43,950 bases of DNA from Terriglobales bacterium. GTDB lineage: Bacteria > Acidobacteriota > Terriglobia > Terriglobales > Acidobacteriaceae. The translations under genes and the position numbers were made by a program. The notes beneath the pieces are model-generated. The model was not told the origin of the DNA. It saw nothing but the letters and a program-made list of their open reading frames with translations, and ran no database searches. Positions within the stretch are counted from its first letter, which is position 1. Each line of letters starts with the position of its first letter. The stretch covers positions 1-43,950 of the forward strand of contig JANWKU010000143.1 of the NCBI GenBank assembly GCA_025451215.1, in the 5' to 3' direction. Below, piece by piece: positions 31,885-41,262 of the stretch.

Positions 31885-33410
31885 CGGCCCACCATCCTGG
31901 TGGCAATTTGCGCGACCGAACTCAATGACGACGCCAAAGAAGAATGCACTGCCGGATCAATTGACTTGAGCCACAAAAACGGAGCCACGCCCATGACCAA
32001 GGCGATCGCAGCGGCGGGAATCAGCGCCGTCCGCTCGCGGAGATCAAGGTCGGGCAAGGCGTTGTTCTTGTCGTGCGTGACCTTGCCGAAAAAGACACGC
32101 TGGTACATCCAGAGCAAATAACACGCACTCCAAATAACGCCCGTGCAGGCGGCGATTCCATACCACATATGCGCTTGGAAGGCGCCGCTAAGCACAAGGA
32201 ACTCGCCGACAAAGCCGTTCAACAGCGGCAATCCAACCGACGCCAGCACCGCGAACAGGAAGAACGAAGAATAAACCGGCATGGGCGTGGCGAGGCCACC
32301 GAACTCCGAAATTTCGTAGGTATGCCGCCGCTCGTAGAGAATGCCCGCCAGCATGAACAGAGCTCCAGTGGAAACGCCGTGGGCGAGCATGATAAACATT
32401 GCGCCGTCGAGCCCAAGCTGCGTAAAGCTGAAAATACCGAGCACGACAAATCCAAGATGGCTGATGGAAGAGTAGGCAATCAGCTTCTTCATGTTCGGCT
32501 GCACCATGGCCACCAGCGCGCCGTAAATGATTCCAATGAGCGCGAGAACCATGACCCAACCCGCATTGTGCCGCGACTGCTCGGGGAACAGGCCGAGATC
32601 GAAGCGGAGCATTCCGTAGGTACCCATCTTGAGCAGCACGCCTGCCAGAAGCACGGAGCCTGCGGTGGGAGCCTCGACGTGCGCGTCAGGCAGCCACGTG
32701 TGGAAAGGGAAGAGCGGAACCTTTACCGCAAAGGCAATAAAGAAACCAAGGAACAGCCAAAGAGCAGCGCCGGAAAAATGCGGGACGTGTCCGCTCTGTA
32801 TGGCGTGCTGGAGTTCAACAAAATCAAAGGTTCCGGTCTGCGCGTAAAGCCACAGGATCGCGGCGAGCATGAAGACCGAAGCGATCATTGTGTACATGAA
32901 GAACTTGACCGCCGCGTATACCTTGCGTCCATGGCCGAACATGCCGATCAGCAGGGCCATGGGAATGAGCGTGGCTTCCCAGAAGAAGTAGAACAGGAAC
33001 AGATCAAGGGCAACGAAGACGCCGATGAGCGCGGTCTCCATGACCAGCAGCAGAATAAAGAATTCCTTCACCCGGTCGTTGATGGAGTTCCATGAGATCA
33101 GCACGCACAACGGCGTAAGGAATGTGGTGAGCACCACCAGCCACAACGAAATGCCATCCACGCCCATGTGGTAGTGAATGTTGGGATGGGTGATCCAGGA
33201 GCAGTTGATCTGAAATTGAAAGCCGGTCCTGGCGCGGTCAAAGTGCGCGGGCAGGTGCAGCGAAACAATGAAATCGAGCAGCGAAACGACCAGCGCGAAA
33301 ACGCGGATGTCGCGATCGCGCCGGGGAAAGAGCATGAGCAGCAATCCGCCGGCCAGCGGGATAAACGTGACCAGAGAGAGAATCGCGGTGTCGAGAGTAG
33401 CGCCGTTCAT
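31881..33410 (-). CDS. nuoM: NADH-quinone oxidoreductase subunit M
   Basis: A 509-residue antiporter-like subunit of complex I. Signatures: the Glu of FYFFWEATLIPMALLIGMFG, VPLFPFHTWLPDAHVEAPTAGSV and KKLIAYSSISHLGFVVLGIF, all in usual places. I chose the ATG at 33410 ([13 protein letters not shown]), which overlaps the nuoL stop in ATGA; the longer frame to 33467 would run into the nuoL coding end and adds an unconserved Arg-rich segment. It is coupled at both ends, with nuoL upstream and nuoN downstream. It pumps protons in the membrane arm between NuoL and NuoN. Confidence 0.97.
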   Translation of the reverse strand: MNGATLDTAILSLVTFIPLAGGLLLMLFPRRDRDIRVFALVVSLLDFIVSLHLPAHFDRARTGFQFQINCSWITHPNIHYHMGVDGISLWLVVLTTFLTPLCVLISWNSINDRVKEFFILLLVMETALIGVFVALDLFLFYFFWEATLIPMALLIGMFGHGRKVYAAVKFFMYTMIASVFMLAAILWLYAQTGTFDFVELQHAIQSGHVPHFSGAALWLFLGFFIAFAVKVPLFPFHTWLPDAHVEAPTAGSVLLAGVLLKMGTYGMLRFDLGLFPEQSRHNAGWVMVLALIGIIYGALVAMVQPNMKKLIAYSSISHLGFVVLGIFSFTQLGLDGAMFIMLAHGVSTGALFMLAGILYERRHTYEISEFGGLATPMPVYSSFFLFAVLASVGLPLLNGFVGEFLVLSGAFQAHMWYGIAACTGVIWSACYLLWMYQRVFFGKVTHDKNNALPDLDLRERTALIPAAAIALVMGVAPFLWLKSIDPAVHSSLASSLSSVAQIATRMVGR

Positions 33411-35440
33411 CGGGTGCCCGTCCAGATCATGTAAGCAATCACGACCGCCGCGCCGAAGGCGATCCACCCAGCATAGGAGCGTAGATTACCGGATTGCATG
33501 CGGCGTACTACGCCGGAAACTTCACTCGCTCCGGCAGCGCTGTCATCTAGCGTTGCGTCAATGACATGCTGATCAACTCCGTGCCAGAAGACTCCGCGTG
33601 AAAGGCCAATCAGGGGTTTGACGAACACCGCCGCATAGATTTCATCCACGTAATACTTGTTCACCACGCTGCGATACAGTCCTCCCAGCGACAGGGCGAT
33701 CTCCTGCGGCAATTGCGGCCGGCGATAGTAGAGGAGCCATGCGAGAAATAATCCCAGGAAGCCGGCGAAGACCGAGATTCCGGTGAAGATGAGTTCCGTG
33801 GAGTGTCCGGTCTTGGGTTCGGCACCCTCGGTATTTTGCTCAGGAGTCGCGCTTTCGCCAGCGGTTGCTTGCTCCGCACTCGCACTTGGAATGGTGCTGT
33901 GGAACACCGGGGCCAGGAACTGATCGAAATGATTGCTGCCGCCAAGCGAGGCGGGAACGCCGACGTATCCGCCGAAGACTGAGAGGAATGCCAGAATCAC
34001 CAGTGGAATGAGCATGACCTTCGGACTTTCGTGAATACCGCCGTGACCATGCCCGTGCGAGCCGTGCGCATCATGTCCGTGACCGTGCCCGTGGCCGGAT
34101 TCGGCTTCTCCGCGATACTCGCCGAAGAACGTCATGAACCACAGGCGGAACATATAGAACGAAGTGATGAAGGCGGTGATCACGCCGATCAGCCAATAGA
34201 TCCAGTTAGCCTGATAGGCGCGCCACAGGATTTCGTCTTTGCTGAAGAAGCCCGACAAGCCGGGGATTCCGGCGATGGCGAAGGTTGCAGCCGTCATGGA
34301 CCAGAAAGTCCAGGGAATTTTCTTGCGCAGGCCGCCCATCTTGCGCATGTCCTGCTCACCGCCCACGGAGTGAATCACCGAACCCGCCGCCAGGAACAGC
34401 AGTCCTTTGAAGAAGGCGTGCGTCATCAGATGAAAGATACCCGCCGAGAACGCCGCCACGCCGCATGCCATAAACATGTATCCGAGTTGCGAGACGGTGG
34501 AATAGGCGAGAACTTTCTTAATGTCTGTTTGCGTAATGCCGATGGTGGCCGCGAAGAACGCAGTGAGTGTTCCGATGATGGCCACGATGGTAAGCGCGAT
34601 GGGCGCGCGCTCAAAAATTGCGTGAGAGCGCGAAACCATATACACGCCAGCCGTCACCATGGTTGCCGCGTGGATGAGGGCCGAGACGGGCGTGGGACCT
34701 TCCATGGCATCGGGCAGCCAGACGTAGAGGGGAATCTGCGCCGATTTACCGCAGGCGCCGACCATCAGCAGAATAGCGATGGCGGTGAGAAAGCCCCAGC
34801 CAGCTTCGATTCCATAGGGCATGACGGCGCTGGTCACCTGGGTGAAGTCAAGGGTGCCGAAGTGCTGGATGATCAAAAAGAGCGCGAGCAAGAAGCCGAA
34901 GTCGCCAATGCGGTTGACGATGAATGCTTTTTTCCCAGCGGAGGCAGCGGAATCTTTCGTGAACCAGAAGCCAATTAGCAGATATGACGCGAGTCCCACG
35001 CCTTCCCAGCCGATAAACATGACCAGATAGTTGCTGGCCAGAATCAGCGTGAGCATGAAGAACAAAAACAGGTTCAGATAGCTGAAGAAGCGGTAAAAGC
35101 CGCCTTCCTCCCACATGTACCCCACAGAGTAAATGTGAATGAGCAATCCAACGCCGGTAACGATCAGGAGCATGATGAGCGTCAACTGATCGAGATAGAA
35201 GCCAAATTCCGCGTGGAAGGCGCCAGCCTGGATCCACGGCGAGAGTTGCTCAGTGTAGGGGAGCACTAACGATGAGAATTGAGAGACCACCCAGAGCGCC
35301 ATCGCGAAGGCCGCGCCGGAGAATGTCCACGCAATTCCGGTGACGGTCTGCCGTGAGAAGCGCTTGCCAAACACTCCGTTGATGGTTGCGCCGATCAGCG
35401 GAAGAATGGGAATGAGCCAGAGGTGCAGGTTCGGCGTCAT
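33407..35440 (-). CDS. nuoL: NADH-quinone oxidoreductase subunit L, with His-rich loop
   Basis: A 677-residue subunit, the most distal proton-pumping antiporter-like part of complex I, with the long lateral helix expected at the C-terminal side. Motifs: [19 protein letters not shown] (helix 5 Glu), [40 protein letters not shown]. The loop at about residues 443-470 (34030-34110) is a histidine/glycine run, (GH)n with DAH and GSH inserts, which could bind Zn, Ni or Cu. A second low-complexity segment rich in Ala/Glu/Thr follows near residue 530 ([18 protein letters not shown]). Such loops occur in other NuoL proteins and are not in the proton path. The start overlaps the nuoK stop in ATGA. Confidence 0.97.
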   Translation of the reverse strand: MTPNLHLWLIPILPLIGATINGVFGKRFSRQTVTGIAWTFSGAAFAMALWVVSQFSSLVLPYTEQLSPWIQAGAFHAEFGFYLDQLTLIMLLIVTGVGLLIHIYSVGYMWEEGGFYRFFSYLNLFLFFMLTLILASNYLVMFIGWEGVGLASYLLIGFWFTKDSAASAGKKAFIVNRIGDFGFLLALFLIIQHFGTLDFTQVTSAVMPYGIEAGWGFLTAIAILLMVGACGKSAQIPLYVWLPDAMEGPTPVSALIHAATMVTAGVYMVSRSHAIFERAPIALTIVAIIGTLTAFFAATIGITQTDIKKVLAYSTVSQLGYMFMACGVAAFSAGIFHLMTHAFFKGLLFLAAGSVIHSVGGEQDMRKMGGLRKKIPWTFWSMTAATFAIAGIPGLSGFFSKDEILWRAYQANWIYWLIGVITAFITSFYMFRLWFMTFFGEYRGEAESGHGHGHGHDAHGSHGHGHGGIHESPKVMLIPLVILAFLSVFGGYVGVPASLGGSNHFDQFLAPVFHSTIPSASAEQATAGESATPEQNTEGAEPKTGHSTELIFTGISVFAGFLGLFLAWLLYYRRPQLPQEIALSLGGLYRSVVNKYYVDEIYAAVFVKPLIGLSRGVFWHGVDQHVIDATLDDSAAGASEVSGVVRRMQSGNLRSYAGWIAFGAAVVIAYMIWTGTR

Positions 35441-35739
35441 AGTTTGAGCAGGTCCACCTTGTCCACGTTGAGGGTCGCGCGAGTACGATACACAGCAATA
35501 ATGATGGCCAGACCAACGGCAGCTTCAGCGGCGGCGACCACCATGACGAAGAAAACGAAAACCTGTCCGCTTAAAGAATGCCACTGCGCGGCGAATGCGA
35601 CGAAGGAAAGATTCACGCCGTTGAGCATGAGCTCAATGGACATGAAGATGGTGATGATGTTGCGCTTGATTAGAAACCCGGCAACGCCGCAGGTGAACAG
35701 AATGCCGCTCAGCACCAGGTAATAGGAAAGCGGAACCAT
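35437..35739 (-). CDS. nuoK: NADH-quinone oxidoreductase subunit K
   Basis: A 100-residue, three-helix membrane subunit, normal length. The two buried Glu residues of the proton path are visible: [17 protein letters not shown] (helix 2) and [17 protein letters not shown] (helix 3). The ATG at 35739 overlaps the nuoJ stop in TGATG and has GGAGAG just upstream; a TTG three bases earlier is less likely. It joins NuoJ, NuoH and NuoA at the base of the membrane arm. Confidence 0.96.
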   Translation of the reverse strand: MVPLSYYLVLSGILFTCGVAGFLIKRNIITIFMSIELMLNGVNLSFVAFAAQWHSLSGQVFVFFVMVVAAAEAAVGLAIIIAVYRTRATLNVDKVDLLKL

Positions 35740-36260
35740 CAACTCTCCTTCTTGCTGTGCTCGATCGCTTCCGGGCGCGAGGCGAGGACCACGGAACCCA
35801 TGATGGCGATCAGCACAAGAATTGAGGTGACTTCAAAAGGCAAAAGAAAATCGTGAAACAAAAGCTGCGCGATGTCCTTGGGATGTCCGGGAAGAGCATT
35901 CAGAGAGAGTGGGTGGATGCCGGATTTCGTGACTAAAACCCAGGCAATCAGAATGGCGGCGATAAGCATTCCCGGAACTCCCAGCGCTAGGGCAATGATG
36001 CTTCCCTTGGTGTGCTCTTCCGCGCCGGCATTGAGCAACATGATGACGAAGACAAACAACACCATGACTGCGCCCGCATAAACGATCACCTGGACAGCCG
36101 CAACAAACTCGGCGCCGAGCAGCAGATACTCCACCGCCAGCGATCCCATGACCACGACGAGCGACAGCGCGCTGTTAATGGGATGCGACTGAACGAGTAG
36201 ATTTACCGCGCCAGCGACGCAGATGAGGCCAAAGACCGAAAATAGGATTAGATGAAGCAT
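35739..36260 (-). CDS. nuoJ: NADH-quinone oxidoreductase subunit J
   Basis: A 173-residue five-helix membrane subunit. Recognisable segments are [42 protein letters not shown] in overlap (36040-36150), which includes the pi-bulge helix 3 of the family. It holds NuoK, NuoA and NuoH together. It starts at ATG 36260; upstream, where nuoI is found in most nuo operons, there are only 116 bp of non-coding DNA to nuoH. The nuoK gene starts within its stop codon. Confidence 0.95.
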   Translation of the reverse strand: MLHLILFSVFGLICVAGAVNLLVQSHPINSALSLVVVMGSLAVEYLLLGAEFVAAVQVIVYAGAVMVLFVFVIMLLNAGAEEHTKGSIIALALGVPGMLIAAILIAWVLVTKSGIHPLSLNALPGHPKDIAQLLFHDFLLPFEVTSILVLIAIMGSVVLASRPEAIEHSKKES

Positions 36261-36376
36261 TAAAATTCAGTTCTCGGTTGCCGGTTCTCAGTCCTCAGCA
36301 AAACTTCTGAGTTTGAAGTCACAGCGAGCGCCATGAATCACCGGCAACTGGCTGCTGAGAACTAGCAACTATTTTT
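36261..36376. repeat. Intercistronic inverted repeats at the expected nuoI site
   Basis: There is no coding capacity here. GTTGCCGG (36277-36284) matches CCGGCAAC (36341-36348), and GTTCTCAG (36284-36291) matches CTGAGAAC (36355-36362). Because the pairs are in the order A-B-A'-B' they cannot nest, so they would form alternative hairpins or a pseudoknot. The words GTTCTC/CCTCAG recur, as in simple dispersed intergenic repeats. Confidence 0.55.
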
Positions 36377-37417
36377 TTAAGCCCTTAGCGCCACTACGAG
36401 TGCCGTGATCACCAAATTCGCGATGGCCAGCGGCAGCAAAAATTTCCAGCCAAATGCCATGAGCTGGTCATAACGAAAGCGCGGCAACGTTCCGCGCACC
36501 CAAATATAAACGAAGAGAAACGCGACCACCCGAAGCACGAACCAGAGCACCGGCAAAATGGCCTGCAAAATCGGCGGGCCAAACAGCGGCCCGTGCCAGC
36601 CGCCGAGGAACAGCAGTGACGCGATGCAGGCCACGGTAATCATGTTGGCGTATTCCGCCATGAAGAACATGGCAAATTTCATGGCACTGTATTCGGTGTG
36701 GTATCCGGCGACGAGTTCTGTTTCTGCTTCCGGCAGATCGAACGGGATGCGATTTGTTTCCGCGTAGGCGGCCATCAGGTAAATAAAGAATGCTACGAAC
36801 TGGCAGCCGCGAAAAATGTTCCAGTTGGGAATGAATCCCCAAAAGTGCCCGGCTTGCGCGTCCACAATCCCCCGCAGGCTGAAGGTGCCGGAAAGGATGA
36901 GCACACCCACCAGCGACAGTCCCAGAGCAATTTCGTAGCTGATCATCTGCGCGCTGGCGCGCAGCCCGCCGAGCAGGGAATACTTGCTGTTCGAAGCCCA
37001 GCCAGAAAGTGCGACTCCATACACGCCGATGGAGGTAATGCCCAAAATAACCAGCAATCCAATGTTGACGTCGGTGATTTGCAGTGGTGTGGACACGCCG
37101 GCCACAGTCACCCAGTTTCCGACCGGGACGACCGCAATCGAAGTGAGCGCACAGACGACCGCGATGATTGGGGCCGCAATGTAGAGCGGCTTGTACACAT
37201 AAGGCGGTGTAAGATCTTCTTTGAATAAAAACTTGACACCATCCGCCGCTGGCTGCAATAGGCCGAACGGCCCAACTCGCGTGGGTCCCCAGCGATTCTG
37301 CATGCGGCCCACAACCTTGCGCTCCAGCCAAACGGTGTAGGCGACCGCCGTGAGCAGGATGAAGAGCGTAAGCGCAACTTTAATGACTGCGACGATAATG
37401 AAAGTTGTCAGGCTCAA
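36377..37417 (-). CDS. nuoH: NADH-quinone oxidoreductase subunit H
   Basis: A 346-residue, eight-helix subunit that forms the quinone chamber's membrane side. Motifs: YTVWLERKVVGRMQNRWGPTR, GPFGLLQPAADGVKFLFKED, ETNRIPFDLPEAETELVAGYH, IWVRGTLPRFRYDQLM. It links the peripheral arm (NuoB, NuoD, NuoI) to the pumps. The last helix and tail are normal. It is separated by 71 bp, with a hairpin, from nuoG upstream. The start at ATG 37417 gives the usual N-terminal helix. Confidence 0.97.
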   Translation of the reverse strand: MSLTTFIIVAVIKVALTLFILLTAVAYTVWLERKVVGRMQNRWGPTRVGPFGLLQPAADGVKFLFKEDLTPPYVYKPLYIAAPIIAVVCALTSIAVVPVGNWVTVAGVSTPLQITDVNIGLLVILGITSIGVYGVALSGWASNSKYSLLGGLRASAQMISYEIALGLSLVGVLILSGTFSLRGIVDAQAGHFWGFIPNWNIFRGCQFVAFFIYLMAAYAETNRIPFDLPEAETELVAGYHTEYSAMKFAMFFMAEYANMITVACIASLLFLGGWHGPLFGPPILQAILPVLWFVLRVVAFLFVYIWVRGTLPRFRYDQLMAFGWKFLLPLAIANLVITALVVALRA

Positions 37418-37433
37418 ATTCCAGTCCTTCGAC

Positions 37434-37460
37434 TTTTCCGCGGGTTGGCCGCGGAGGAAA
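37434..37460. repeat. Hairpin between nuoG and nuoH
   Basis: TTTCCGCGG (37435-37443) can pair with CCGCGG-A-GGAAA (37449-37460), with a bulge, in the 71-bp spacer between nuoG and nuoH. There is no T run, so a site for RNA processing or partial attenuation is more likely than full termination. Confidence 0.35.
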
Positions 37461-37488
37461 CAAAAATTCTAATTGCTAATGAAGAATC

Positions 37489-39849
37489 TTAATCGGCTGC
37501 GACTTCCGCAGGTTGCCGGTGCTGTTGTTCAACGACTGAGTTCAATGTATTGGAGTAACGTCCTAATGTTCCGGACGTAAAGAGCGCGTTGTTTGCCGGC
37601 TCAATCAATGCCGGATCTTGCTGTACAACCTGCGCAGGTCCCGTCAGGTTCGTGTGCTCATCATTTCCCGCCAGCAGATTCATACGAGAAACATCGTACC
37701 CGGGCACGAGGCGCTGAATTTCATCCAAAATCGCCATGGGATCGAAGGGGCTCATCTTTGGTTCAAGATTGTGCCGCTCGAGCCAGACAGCATGGCGGTC
37801 GGCTTCGCCCGATTGCGCTCCCCGCGACTGGCCCATGTCGGCGCGCGTTCCGGCTGCGCCGAAGGGAACCAGCTTGCGAACATCGAAGCCCATGGCGTCG
37901 GCAATACGAACGATCATTTCAAAATCGGTCTTCGTTCCCGTCACTTCACCCGCCTTCTTAAGAATTTGCAAATCGCCGCAGGTGTTGGTGAATGTTCCGG
38001 ATTTTTCGTAAGCGTTGGCTGCTGGTAGCACCACATCGGCAAGGGCGGCGGTTTCGGTAAGGAACATGTCCTGTACTACAACGAAGCTCGCAGACAACAC
38101 CGAAGGCGCTAGACCCAGGCGGCCTACGGGATTACTGCCTACGACGTACAGAGCCTTTAGTCTTCCGGCAATCGCACCGTCGAGCATTTGTTGTTGCGTG
38201 AGTCCGGGAGCGGAAGGCATGCTGCCCCACTCCTGCTGAAATTTAGTACCGTTGCTGGACGCGTGATATCCGGGCAGAAGGTCGGGATAGAGTCCCATGT
38301 CGGCTGCGCCGCGGGAGTTTGCGTAATCGCCAAGGCACAGGAACTTGGAGCCGGCAATCTCCGAACCGAATTGCACGAGGGAAGCGATAGAGCTGCCGCG
38401 AATTTCAGAGCCGAAAATGATGATGAGATTCTGCTCGGCGCGAAGCTGGCTGCGGAGCTTAGTCCAAGTATCGCGATTGGCCTTGTCGCTGATGAGCGCA
38501 TCGGCGGCTGAATCTTTTCCCGCGAGGAACGCCGCGACGGAAGCTTCTGCCCCGCTTGGAATTTGCGTGAACGTTGCTGCCTGGCGATGCAGCTTGATGA
38601 CCTGGGAATTGATTACGTGCAGGCGCGCATTGTGCAGCCGGACGTTATTGCGGATCTGCCATGCCAGTAGCGGGTGCTGCTCGGTCGGGTCATTACCAAT
38701 CAAAAGAATCGCGGGCGCGTTGTAAACATCTCGCATGCTCGCTGTTGCATTTTGCTTGCCTGCGAGCGCAGCCGCGAAGACAGGGAAGTCGGCAGTGCGA
38801 TGGTGATCAATGTTGTTGGTGCCGAGAACCACGCGAGCGAATTTTTGCAGCAGATAATTTTCTTCGTTGGAGGTACGGTTCGAGCCGATTACGCCGATGG
38901 CCTGGCCACCTGCGTTTTTCTGAACTTCGGAAAATTTCTTCCCGATGAGATCGAAAGCCTCTTCCCATGTCGCGGGAGTGAGGCGTCCATTCTTTTTTAT
39001 AAGCGGCTGGCTAAGGCGGTCTTCGTGATTGGCGAAATCGAAGGCATAGCGTCCCTTGATGCAGAGGAAGTCGCCGTTAATCCCGCTTTTGTCGCGATTG
39101 TCGCCACGCACGATCTGCATGCCGGTGTCGTCACGGCGCACGCCTAGAGTCGTTTTGCATCCGTCCGCGCAATGCGTGCAAGTGGTGCCGACGTGGTTCA
39201 TTTCCCACGGGCGAGTTTTATAACGGTAGGAGCCCGAGGTGAGTGCGCCGACAGGACAAATGTCAATGCACATGCCACACTCTTCGCAGTCGAGGTGGTC
39301 TTCCATGTTGGGCGCGATGATGGAACTCACGCCGCGGTTCTGGATGCCCAGCGCGCCCACGTCCATGGCTTCATTGCAAACGCGCACGCAGCGGTAACAA
39401 AGAATGCAGCGAGGGCGATCGAAGTAAACGACCGGCGACCATTGCTGCTCGTCGCGGTGGTTCTTGAGATCAATATATTTAGATTCCGCCGCGCCGTAGG
39501 AGAATGTCATGTCCTGCAATTCACACTCGCCGCCAGCGTCGCAGACAGGACAATCCAGAGGATGATTGCCCAGCAGCAACTCCACCATGCTCTTTCGCGC
39601 CTGCTGGATCTCAGGGCTGTCAGTCGTGACGATCATTCCTTCGCCTATGACAGTTGTGCAGGCGGTCTGCAGCTTGGGCATTTTTTCCACGCGCACCAGA
39701 CACATGCGGCAGGCGCCCTGCAATGAAAGATTCGGGTAGTAGCAAAATGACGGGACCTCGATGCCGACCGTCTTGCAGGCTTCAATGAGCAGCGTGCCTG
39801 CGGGAGCCGCGACCTTCTTACCGTCAACCGTGATATTTACGTCGGCCAT
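37489..39849 (-). CDS. nuoG: NADH-quinone oxidoreductase subunit G
   Basis: A 786-residue iron-sulfur subunit of the peripheral arm. N-terminal 2Fe-2S site (N1b): CYYPNLSLQGACRMC, later a Cys in LQTACTTV. His/Cys 4Fe-4S site N5: HPLDCPVCDAGGEC. Site N4: CILCYRCVRVC and CEECGMCIDICPVGAL. A further CTHCADGC with a Cys 31 residues on (DFLCIKGRY) fits site N7, which only some bacteria keep. The rest is a molybdopterin-oxidoreductase-like domain (ATWEEAFDLIGKKF, GSNPVGRLGLAPSVL) without a cofactor. It carries electrons from NuoE/NuoF towards NuoI and NuoB. It starts 15 bp after the nuoF stop. Confidence 0.96.
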   Translation of the reverse strand: MADVNITVDGKKVAAPAGTLLIEACKTVGIEVPSFCYYPNLSLQGACRMCLVRVEKMPKLQTACTTVIGEGMIVTTDSPEIQQARKSMVELLLGNHPLDCPVCDAGGECELQDMTFSYGAAESKYIDLKNHRDEQQWSPVVYFDRPRCILCYRCVRVCNEAMDVGALGIQNRGVSSIIAPNMEDHLDCEECGMCIDICPVGALTSGSYRYKTRPWEMNHVGTTCTHCADGCKTTLGVRRDDTGMQIVRGDNRDKSGINGDFLCIKGRYAFDFANHEDRLSQPLIKKNGRLTPATWEEAFDLIGKKFSEVQKNAGGQAIGVIGSNRTSNEENYLLQKFARVVLGTNNIDHHRTADFPVFAAALAGKQNATASMRDVYNAPAILLIGNDPTEQHPLLAWQIRNNVRLHNARLHVINSQVIKLHRQAATFTQIPSGAEASVAAFLAGKDSAADALISDKANRDTWTKLRSQLRAEQNLIIIFGSEIRGSSIASLVQFGSEIAGSKFLCLGDYANSRGAADMGLYPDLLPGYHASSNGTKFQQEWGSMPSAPGLTQQQMLDGAIAGRLKALYVVGSNPVGRLGLAPSVLSASFVVVQDMFLTETAALADVVLPAANAYEKSGTFTNTCGDLQILKKAGEVTGTKTDFEMIVRIADAMGFDVRKLVPFGAAGTRADMGQSRGAQSGEADRHAVWLERHNLEPKMSPFDPMAILDEIQRLVPGYDVSRMNLLAGNDEHTNLTGPAQVVQQDPALIEPANNALFTSGTLGRYSNTLNSVVEQQHRQPAEVAAD

Positions 39850-39864
39850 AAGTGAGTGACTTCT

Positions 39865-41181
39865 CTATGCCAGTACCGGTTCTTGTGCCCGCCCCGCCTT
39901 TTCAAACGGACACGGTTTGCCATCCAGATGATCTTCAAATTCCTTTCGGAATTTTTTCACGAATGCCATGATCGGCATCGCCGCTGCGTCTCCGAGCGGG
40001 CAAAACGTCCGGCCCAGCATGTTCTCGGAGAGGTAGTACATATTATCAATATCTTTTTTTACGCCGCCTCCGGCGTGGAAGCGCGTGAGCGTCTTCTCCA
40101 GCCAGTCCGTACCTTCGCGGCAGGGGATGCACCATCCACAGCTCTCATGCTTGTAAAACTTGGTGGTGCGCAGGGCGAATTTTACAATGCAGGCAGTGTC
40201 GTCGAGTATCACCACGCCGCCCGAGCCGAGCATGGATCCGGCTTTAAGTACGGAATCGAAATCCATGGCAACATCAATCTCATCAGGAGTGAGAATAGCG
40301 ACGCTCGACCCACCGGGGACAACGCCCTTGAGCTTGCGTCCATTAGGAATGCCGCCACCCACGTCGTAGATCATCTTCTTAAGGTTGTAGCCCATGGGCA
40401 GTTCATAAACGCCGGGTTTGGCAACGTTTCCACCAAGACAGAACAGGCGTGTGCCGCCATTTTTGGGCGTGCCTAGGTTCGCGTACCATTCAGGGCCGCC
40501 GAGAAGAATGTGGGGAACGCTGGCGAGAGTTTCAGCGTTGTTGATGACCGTCGGGCCTCCCCAGAGTCCGACGACAGCGGGGAATGGAGGCCGGATGCGC
40601 GGGATGCCGCGCTTGCCTTCGAGCGATTCCATCAGGGCCGATTCTTCGCCCACTTCATAAGCGCCCGCACCGCCATGCCAATAAATGTCAAATGTCTTTC
40701 CGCTGCCGAAAATGTTCTTGCCGAGAAATCCTTTGGCGTAAGCATCAGCAATGGCTTTCTGGACGATCTCAAGCAAATAACGATACTCGCCGCGAACGTA
40801 GATGTATCCGGTCTGCGATCCCACGGCGAGTCCGGCAATCATTACGCCTTCAATAATGGCGTGCGGATCGTGCTCAAAAATCAGGCGGTCTTTGCAGGTG
40901 CCGGGTTCACTTTCGTCGCCGTTGCACAGAATGTATTTAGGCTTGGCTGACTGCTTGGGAACGAAGGACCACTTCAGGCCGGTATTGAATCCCGCACCTC
41001 CGCGCCCACGCAAGCCGGAATTTTTGACGAGGTTGATGATTTCGTCCGGCTGCATCGTCAGCGCCTTCTGCACGGCCTTGTAGCCGTCGAGCTCAAGGTA
41101 ACGATCAATATTGGTCGCACCCTGACCAAAGCGCTTCGAGACAACTTTTACTTCGTCGGGATGGGAAACTAAGTCGGCCAT
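39865..41181 (-). CDS. nuoF: NADH-quinone oxidoreductase subunit F
   Basis: A 438-residue flavoprotein that binds NADH and FMN and holds cluster N3. NADH/FMN loop: LRGRGGAGFNTGLKWSFVP (about residues 54-72). FMN contact: YILCNGDESEPGTCKDR. The 4Fe-4S site is ESCGWCIPCREGTDWL with a fourth Cys in GRTFCPLGDAAAMP. Length is normal. The start is ATG 41181; the 81-bp spacer to nuoE holds an inverted repeat. A little extra C-terminal tail (GRAQEPVLA) is present. Confidence 0.97.
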   Translation of the reverse strand: MADLVSHPDEVKVVSKRFGQGATNIDRYLELDGYKAVQKALTMQPDEIINLVKNSGLRGRGGAGFNTGLKWSFVPKQSAKPKYILCNGDESEPGTCKDRLIFEHDPHAIIEGVMIAGLAVGSQTGYIYVRGEYRYLLEIVQKAIADAYAKGFLGKNIFGSGKTFDIYWHGGAGAYEVGEESALMESLEGKRGIPRIRPPFPAVVGLWGGPTVINNAETLASVPHILLGGPEWYANLGTPKNGGTRLFCLGGNVAKPGVYELPMGYNLKKMIYDVGGGIPNGRKLKGVVPGGSSVAILTPDEIDVAMDFDSVLKAGSMLGSGGVVILDDTACIVKFALRTTKFYKHESCGWCIPCREGTDWLEKTLTRFHAGGGVKKDIDNMYYLSENMLGRTFCPLGDAAAMPIMAFVKKFRKEFEDHLDGKPCPFEKAGRAQEPVLA

Positions 41182-41188
41182 TTTTCTA

Positions 41189-41240
41189 AATGCAGAATGA
41201 AGAATTGAGAATGCAGAAATTTAGGTTTTCATTCTGCATT
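41189..41240. repeat. Inverted repeat between nuoE and nuoF
   Basis: AATGCAGAATG (41189-41199) and CATTCTGCATT (41230-41240) are perfect complements. A third copy of the word, GAATGCAGAA, lies between them (41209-41218). The hairpin would form in the nuo transcript. It is not followed by a T run on the minus strand. Confidence 0.6.
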
Positions 41241-41262
41241 ACTTCTATATTCTGACTTCGTA

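Noticed and set aside
32073-33095. 340-codon open frame antisense to nuoM, rich in His/Glu/Arg
   Set aside because: It is the mirror of a high-GC membrane protein gene; composition is an artefact and there is no ribosome binding site or recognisable domain.
34031-34978. 315-codon frame antisense to nuoL
   Set aside because: Shadow of nuoL; charged low-complexity composition, no start signal.
36261-36376. Remnant of nuoI
   Set aside because: Only 116 bp, no ferredoxin CxxCxxC motif in any frame.
36468-37331. 287-codon frame overlapping nuoH on the same strand
   Set aside because: Out-of-frame reading of a clear nuoH; Arg/His/Ala-rich without domain features.
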